From NCBI GenBank assembly GCA_038247555.1, contig JBBRUT010000024.1, positions 1 through 34,469 of the forward strand: a stretch of 34,469 nucleotides of DNA, given 5' to 3'. This document shows positions 30,815 to 34,469 of the stretch, one piece after another. The notes beneath the pieces were generated by a model that was not told where the DNA came from, made no database searches, and saw nothing but the letters and a program-made list of their open reading frames with translations. The stretch comes from JAHBXL01 sp038247555. Lineage in GTDB: Bacteria > Planctomycetota > Phycisphaerae > Phycisphaerales > UBA1924. Both the position numbers and the translations under genes were made by a program. The number at the start of each line of letters is the position of its first letter. Position 1 is the stretch's first letter.

Positions 30815-31480
30815 CTATATCTGCTGGGGACCGCTGATCAGCCCGGCCTCGACGGCCAGTCGCATCAGGTCGGCACGGTCCTTCAGCCCCAGCTTCTGCA
30901 TCGAGCGCGCCCGGTACGACTCGACGGTCTTCACGCTGAGCCCGATGCGGTCGGCGATCTGCTGGTTGGTGTAGCCCATGGCGACCTCGGTGAGCACTTC
31001 CCGCTCGCGATCGCTCAGCGTCATGATCGGGGCCGGGCCCCGCTCCTTCACCGCACGCGCGCCGAAGACGCTCTCGAGCGATCCCTCGCTCTGGATGTCC
31101 ACGAACACCCGGCCGCGCGAGACCGCGCGGATGGCGGTGAGCAGCTCCGTATCCGCCGCACTCTTGACCACATAGCCCGATGCGCCCATGGCCATTGCGC
31201 TGCGGATGTAGGCGGGGTCGTCGTGCATGGTGAGCACAAGGATTCGAGCATCGGGCGCTGCTTCGCGCAGGCGCTGCACACCCGCCACACCCGAGCCTCC
31301 GGGCATCGACAGATCAAGAACCACGACCTGCGGCAGCAGCTTGGCCGCGGCGTCGATCGCCTCACGAAGCGTGCCTGCCTCGCCAACTACTGTCATGTCG
31401 TGCTGGCTGCCAATGAGCAGGCGAAGGCCTGCGCGGAGCATCGCATGATCGTCCACCAGGAGTACATTGATTCTGCTCAT
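30815..31480 (-). CDS. NarL/FixJ-type response regulator
   Basis: A 221-residue regulator. The receiver domain (1-120) has the acidic pair Asp10/Asp11, phosphorylation site Asp56 (Val-Leu-Asp-Leu-Ser-Met-Pro) and conserved Lys106. The LuxR-type helix-turn-helix (about 155-215) has Leu-Ser-Asp-Arg-Glu-Arg-Glu-Val-Leu and Val-Lys-Thr-Val-Glu-Ser-Tyr-Arg. ATG 31480 overlaps the kinase stop by four bases, so the two are made together. Upstream extensions of the frame lack protein character. It probably controls genes near this locus, perhaps cstA. Confidence 0.92.
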   Translation of the reverse strand: MSRINVLLVDDHAMLRAGLRLLIGSQHDMTVVGEAGTLREAIDAAAKLLPQVVVLDLSMPGGSGVAGVQRLREAAPDARILVLTMHDDPAYIRSAMAMGASGYVVKSAADTELLTAIRAVSRGRVFVDIQSEGSLESVFGARAVKERGPAPIMTLSDREREVLTEVAMGYTNQQIADRIGLSVKTVESYRARSMQKLGLKDRADLMRLAVEAGLISGPQQI

Positions 31481-32361
31481 GTTCCATCTGCATGTGCGGG
31501 CCGGGTTGCCGGGAGCTGTGCACGGATCGTAGTGCCGGCTCCGGGCGAGGATCGCACGTCGAAAGTTCCCGCGAGCAGTTCGACTCGTTCGCGCATACCA
31601 ATGAGCCCGAACCATGTCGCGGTGGGTCCGCCGACGTCGAATCCCAGTCCGTCATCGGTTACACTCAGACGGATCGAGGCCTCGTCGGCCTCGACATCCA
31701 CGGTCACTCGCGTCGCCGCGGCGTGCTTCGCTGCATTGTTGAGCGATTCCTGAACAACACGGAAGATGCAGAGCTCAACCGGCGGCGCGAACCGCTGTGC
31801 GGGCTCGATGCTCATGGTGAAGTCGACGGGCACACCGTACACGATCTGGAAGTCTTCGCAAAGCCGTTCGATGGCAACTCCAAGACCGAGGTCTTCGAGG
31901 ACTGTGGGCCGAAGCGCGCGGACGATGCGGCGGACTTCGCCAAGGCCCGCAGCGCCGGCCGCTGCGACGGCATGTGCACGCTCGCGCGCCTGCCCCAGAT
32001 CCTGGGCCTGCTCGATGGTGCGCAGGCCGATCATGATGGCGGCGAGCTGCTGGCCGAGCTCGTCGTGGAGGTCGCGAGCAAGGCGCGATCGCTCCTGCTC
32101 CTGGGCATCGAAGAGCCTGCGGAGCAGTTGGCCGCGGGATGCGGAAAGACGCTGGAGGGGCCGGACGAGCCCGAGCCAGAGTGCGGGCGCAAGAACGATG
32201 GTGAGTGTAACGGAGTCAATTGCCGCGCCAATCCAGCGGCCGTGAAGCGGTAGCGGCGCGCTCCACAGCGCGAGCATGATCGCGCACTCCACACCAAAGA
32301 CCAGGAACAGGACGAAGAGGAAGACCCTTGACGGCTTCCACTGTTTGGTGCGGAGACTCAT
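31477..32361 (-). CDS. NarL-family sensor histidine kinase (HisKA_3)
   Basis: A 294-residue kinase read from ATG 32361 (AGGT about 8 bases before it); ATG 32376, five codons upstream, is an alternative. Two membrane segments lie at 12-34 and 44-65, with only a few residues outside, so there is no clear sensor domain. The dimerisation/phospho-acceptor helix has His99 in Asp-Leu-His-Asp-Glu-Leu-Gly-Gln. The ATPase domain shows an N-box (Gln-Glu-Ser-Leu-Asn-Asn-Ala-Ala-Lys-His) near 204-213, Asp-Asp-Gly-Leu-Gly-Phe-Asp at 236-242, and Gly-Leu-Ile-Gly-Met-Arg-Glu-Arg. The signal may be sensed in the membrane, possibly through the divergent CstA-type transporter, as in other kinase/transporter pairs. 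Confidence 0.88.
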   Translation of the reverse strand: MSLRTKQWKPSRVFLFVLFLVFGVECAIMLALWSAPLPLHGRWIGAAIDSVTLTIVLAPALWLGLVRPLQRLSASRGQLLRRLFDAQEQERSRLARDLHDELGQQLAAIMIGLRTIEQAQDLGQARERAHAVAAAGAAGLGEVRRIVRALRPTVLEDLGLGVAIERLCEDFQIVYGVPVDFTMSIEPAQRFAPPVELCIFRVVQESLNNAAKHAAATRVTVDVEADEASIRLSVTDDGLGFDVGGPTATWFGLIGMRERVELLAGTFDVRSSPGAGTTIRAQLPATRPAHADGT

Positions 32362-32499
32362 GATGACCTGACCCATGGAGAGAGTATCGACCCAAGGGCG
32401 GCTGTGGCTGCGGCTTGAGCCTCCAAACCTCGAATATGGCGACAGCCACGGAGGCATGCCCTTGACGACAGGACGGGAATCTGTCACTCTCTCCAACCC

Positions 32500-34284
32500 A
32501 TGCCCGCCGCCCTCCAACTCCCCCTCATCGCCATCGGCGTCCTCACCCTCCTCACGCTGGGCTATCTCCTCTACGGAACCTTCATCGCCCGTCAGTACAA
32601 GCTCGATGATTCCCGCACCACACCCGCCGTCCTCAAGAACGACGGCGAAGATTTCATTCCCACGCGCCCGTTCTACCTGCTCGGGCAGCACTTCTCCGCA
32701 ATCGCCGCGGCGGGGCCCATCGCAGGTCCCATCTTCGCCTGCATGGCGTTTGGCTGGGGCCCGTGCCTCATCTGGATCATCTTCGGCGTCATCCTCATCG
32801 GCGCCGTCCACGACTTCTCCGCGCTCATCGCTTCCGTCCGCCACGGTGCACACTCGATCGCCGAAATCGCCAAGGAAACGCTTGGCCGCCGCGCCTGGCT
32901 CGCGCTGGTCTGCTTCATCTGGCTCGCGCTGCTCTATGTCATCACCGCGTTCACACAGATCACCGCACAGACGTTCGTCGGAGTATCCGAGGAACTTCAG
33001 GGCCTCAACACCACGTTCAACAAGGGCGGCGCGGTCGCCGCGGCCAGCACGCTCTACCTCGCGCTTGCGCTGCTCATGGGCATCGTGCAGCGATTCCTCA
33101 AGCCGCCGATGTGGCTCACGACGATCACCTTCGTCCCCGCCACGCTCGGCTGCATCTGGCTGGGCACCCGCATCGATGAAGTCCTCGTCTTTGGCCCGAA
33201 GTTCTGGTACACCTCGATCCTGCTGTATTGCTTGATCGGCTCGATGCTGCCGATGTGGCTGCTGCAGCAGCCGCGGGGATATCTCGGCGGGTTCGTGCTG
33301 TACTTCGCCATCGCGGTCGGCGCGCTCGGCGTGCTCTTCGGCGGTTTCGAGATCAAGCAGCCCATCTGGGGCGGCGATTCATCCATGCTCGATCCGTTCG
33401 CGTTCATTCACCCGCCCCCGGGCAGCGGCCAGCAGTCGTGGCCGATCACCAACATGCTCTTTCCGTTCCTGTTCGTGACGATCGCCTGCGGCGCGTGCTC
33501 CGGGTTCCACGGCCTCATCTGCGGCGGAACCACGAGCAAGCAGATCGCCAAGGAAAGTCACTGCAAATCGATCGGCTTCGGCGCCATGCTGCTCGAAGGC
33601 TTCGTCGCCGTCATCGCCCTTGCCACCATCATGATCGTCGCGCCCGAGCAGTCCAAGGGTGCGCCGCCCGCCCGCATCTATGGCGATGGTCTGGCGCTCT
33701 TCCTCACCAGGTTCCTCGGCCCCGAGGCGTTCCTCTTCTGCGCCACCTTCGGCGCGATGGCGTTCTCCACGTTCGTCTTCGACACGCTCGATGTCTCCAC
33801 GCGGCTGGGCCGCTACCTGCTGCAGGAGCTCTTCGCCGCGCCCGGCAAAGTCGCCGGCTTCCTCGCCGCGGCGGCAACCGCAGGCATCCCGCTCCTCATG
33901 CTGCTCGTCGCCGACCCCAACGCCTATCGCACTTTCTGGACACTCTTCGGCACCTCCAACCAGTTGCTCGCGGCGTTGACGCTCCTGAGCATCACGCTGT
34001 GGCTCAGGCGCAACGGCAAGAAGTACTGGTACACACTCTGGCCGACGGTGTTCGTGGGCACCATCACGGTGTGGGCGCTCTTCATCCAGTTCTATATGGG
34101 TGCGCGGGATGCGATGAATGGCTCGTGGAGAACCGCCGCGGGCGCGGTGAACCCGACGGTGCCCAACGCGGTGGTATCGCTCGCGCTGCTTGCGCTCGCG
34201 GGCGTGTTTGTGGTGGAGGCGATGAGGACGGTGAAGAGGGGTCTCCGCTCTCAGCGACTGCGCCCTTTCGGCAATCAGACCTAG
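32500..34284 (+). CDS. cstA: CstA-family carbon starvation transporter
   Basis: A 594-residue integral membrane protein with about 14 or more hydrophobic segments. The family motif is clear in the first quarter: Phe-Ile-Pro-Thr-Arg-Pro, then Gly-Gln-His-Phe-Ser-Ala-Ile-Ala-Ala-Ala-Gly-Pro-Ile-Ala-Gly-Pro, and Gly-Ala-Val-His-Asp-Phe. CstA/BtsT proteins take up pyruvate or peptides under nutrient limitation. The last 10-15 codons lie over the antisense of a DUF559 relic and may not be the original C-terminus. No ribosome site was found before ATG 32500. It is divergent from the histidine kinase, with 138 bases between. Confidence 0.92.
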   Translation: MPAALQLPLIAIGVLTLLTLGYLLYGTFIARQYKLDDSRTTPAVLKNDGEDFIPTRPFYLLGQHFSAIAAAGPIAGPIFACMAFGWGPCLIWIIFGVILIGAVHDFSALIASVRHGAHSIAEIAKETLGRRAWLALVCFIWLALLYVITAFTQITAQTFVGVSEELQGLNTTFNKGGAVAAASTLYLALALLMGIVQRFLKPPMWLTTITFVPATLGCIWLGTRIDEVLVFGPKFWYTSILLYCLIGSMLPMWLLQQPRGYLGGFVLYFAIAVGALGVLFGGFEIKQPIWGGDSSMLDPFAFIHPPPGSGQQSWPITNMLFPFLFVTIACGACSGFHGLICGGTTSKQIAKESHCKSIGFGAMLLEGFVAVIALATIMIVAPEQSKGAPPARIYGDGLALFLTRFLGPEAFLFCATFGAMAFSTFVFDTLDVSTRLGRYLLQELFAAPGKVAGFLAAAATAGIPLLMLLVADPNAYRTFWTLFGTSNQLLAALTLLSITLWLRRNGKKYWYTLWPTVFVGTITVWALFIQFYMGARDAMNGSWRTAAGAVNPTVPNAVVSLALLALAGVFVVEAMRTVKRGLRSQRLRPFGNQT

Positions 34285-34469
34285 TGCCCGCGGCATGTTC
34301 TCAAGCACAACCGTCGCAGAGAGTCGGAGCACCGACAAACCGTGCGACTGCATCCATCGATCTCGCGACGCATCCTGCTCGCGGCGATCTCGGTGTGCTG
34401 CATATCCATCGACTGCAACCACCATGCGCACTTCATGGCAGTACAAGTCCACGGTGTACGCGCCGATCA
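34240..34469 (-). pseudogene. DUF559 endonuclease-like gene, partial and 3'-truncated
   Basis: Reading in from the window edge, the frame gives Gly-Ala-Tyr-Thr-Val-Asp-Leu-Tyr-Cys-His-Glu, then Val-Ala-Val-Asp-Gly, Asp-Ala-Ser-Arg-Asp-Arg-Trp-Met and Leu-Glu-Asn-Met-Pro-Arg-Ala-Leu. It is clearly related to the DUF559 protein at 7894-8367. Similarity ends near 34240 without a stop; the frame then runs on as antisense of cstA to 33379. The first copy has a further short tail that is absent here. The usual Glu of Val-Val-Glu-Val-Asp-Gly is Ala (Val-Val-Ala-Val-Asp), so a probable active-site acid is lost. The N-terminus lies outside the window. Confidence 0.75.

Noticed and set aside
1..34469. 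CRISPR array, tRNA or rRNA genes
   Set aside because: No evenly spaced direct repeats and no T-loop/anticodon pattern or rRNA-like stretch was seen on reading; short or divergent tRNAs could still be missed without a covariance search.

Overview
The window looks like a chromosomal segment of a GC-rich bacterium of the phylum Planctomycetota, probably class Phycisphaerae. This rests on three things seen here: uniformly high GC3, four exported proteins ending in paired calcium-loop repeats with a terminal Trp-Phe-Ala-Gly-Cys tail (the 'GC-type dockerin' tail I associate with Phycisphaerae), and a PPi-type phosphofructokinase. No rRNA, tRNA or CRISPR array was recognised.

Layout. (1) 1-2781: start of rpoZ on the minus strand, then a DUF3553-type protein, a 97-residue coiled-coil protein and a small lipoprotein on plus. 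(2) 2814-5053, minus: a lipoprotein and a trypsin-like peptidase, tightly coupled. (3) 5424-14638, housekeeping: a short pheT, PPi-dependent pfk, miaA broken by a C12 tract, a small zinc-ribbon membrane protein and topA. Between pheT and pfk sits a DUF559 (Vsr-like) endonuclease gene bracketed by inverted, structured repeats whose hairpin stems differ in sequence but keep pairing. (4) 14682-19752, the most unusual block: a minus-strand operon of a two-HTH protein, an ABC-type ATPase, a GNAT acetyltransferase and a phage-type large terminase (TerL). It is transcribed divergently from a LexA/CI-like repressor that keeps the Ala-Gly cleavage site and Ser-Lys dyad. A perfect 10+10 bp inverted repeat lies between the two. 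No capsid, portal or tail gene is visible, so this looks like a domesticated or satellite packaging module under damage-type control. (5) 19943-23248: a PAS-ANTAR regulator, a helical-repeat protein, a lipoprotein and a DUF4430 protein. (6) 23325-30631, minus: four exported dockerin-tailed proteins (one HAF-repeat, one choice-of-anchor-L-like, one Ig-like) with a seven-heme c-type cytochrome among them. (7) 30815-34469: a NarL-type two-component pair divergent from a CstA-family transporter, whose 3' end overlaps a truncated second DUF559 gene.

How the parts may work together. Region 4 reads as one regulatory unit: the repressor holds the operator, and its cleavage would release both promoters. 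The ATPase/GNAT pair resembles a split form of the ABC-ATPase/acetyltransferase fusion known as COG2401 and would act with TerL on DNA; that function is inference. Region 6 is probably cell-surface material with an electron-transfer protein in the same transcription unit as a dockerin-tailed partner. The two DUF559 loci and the palindromic repeats suggest a mobile or REP-like nuclease element that has entered this chromosome more than once.
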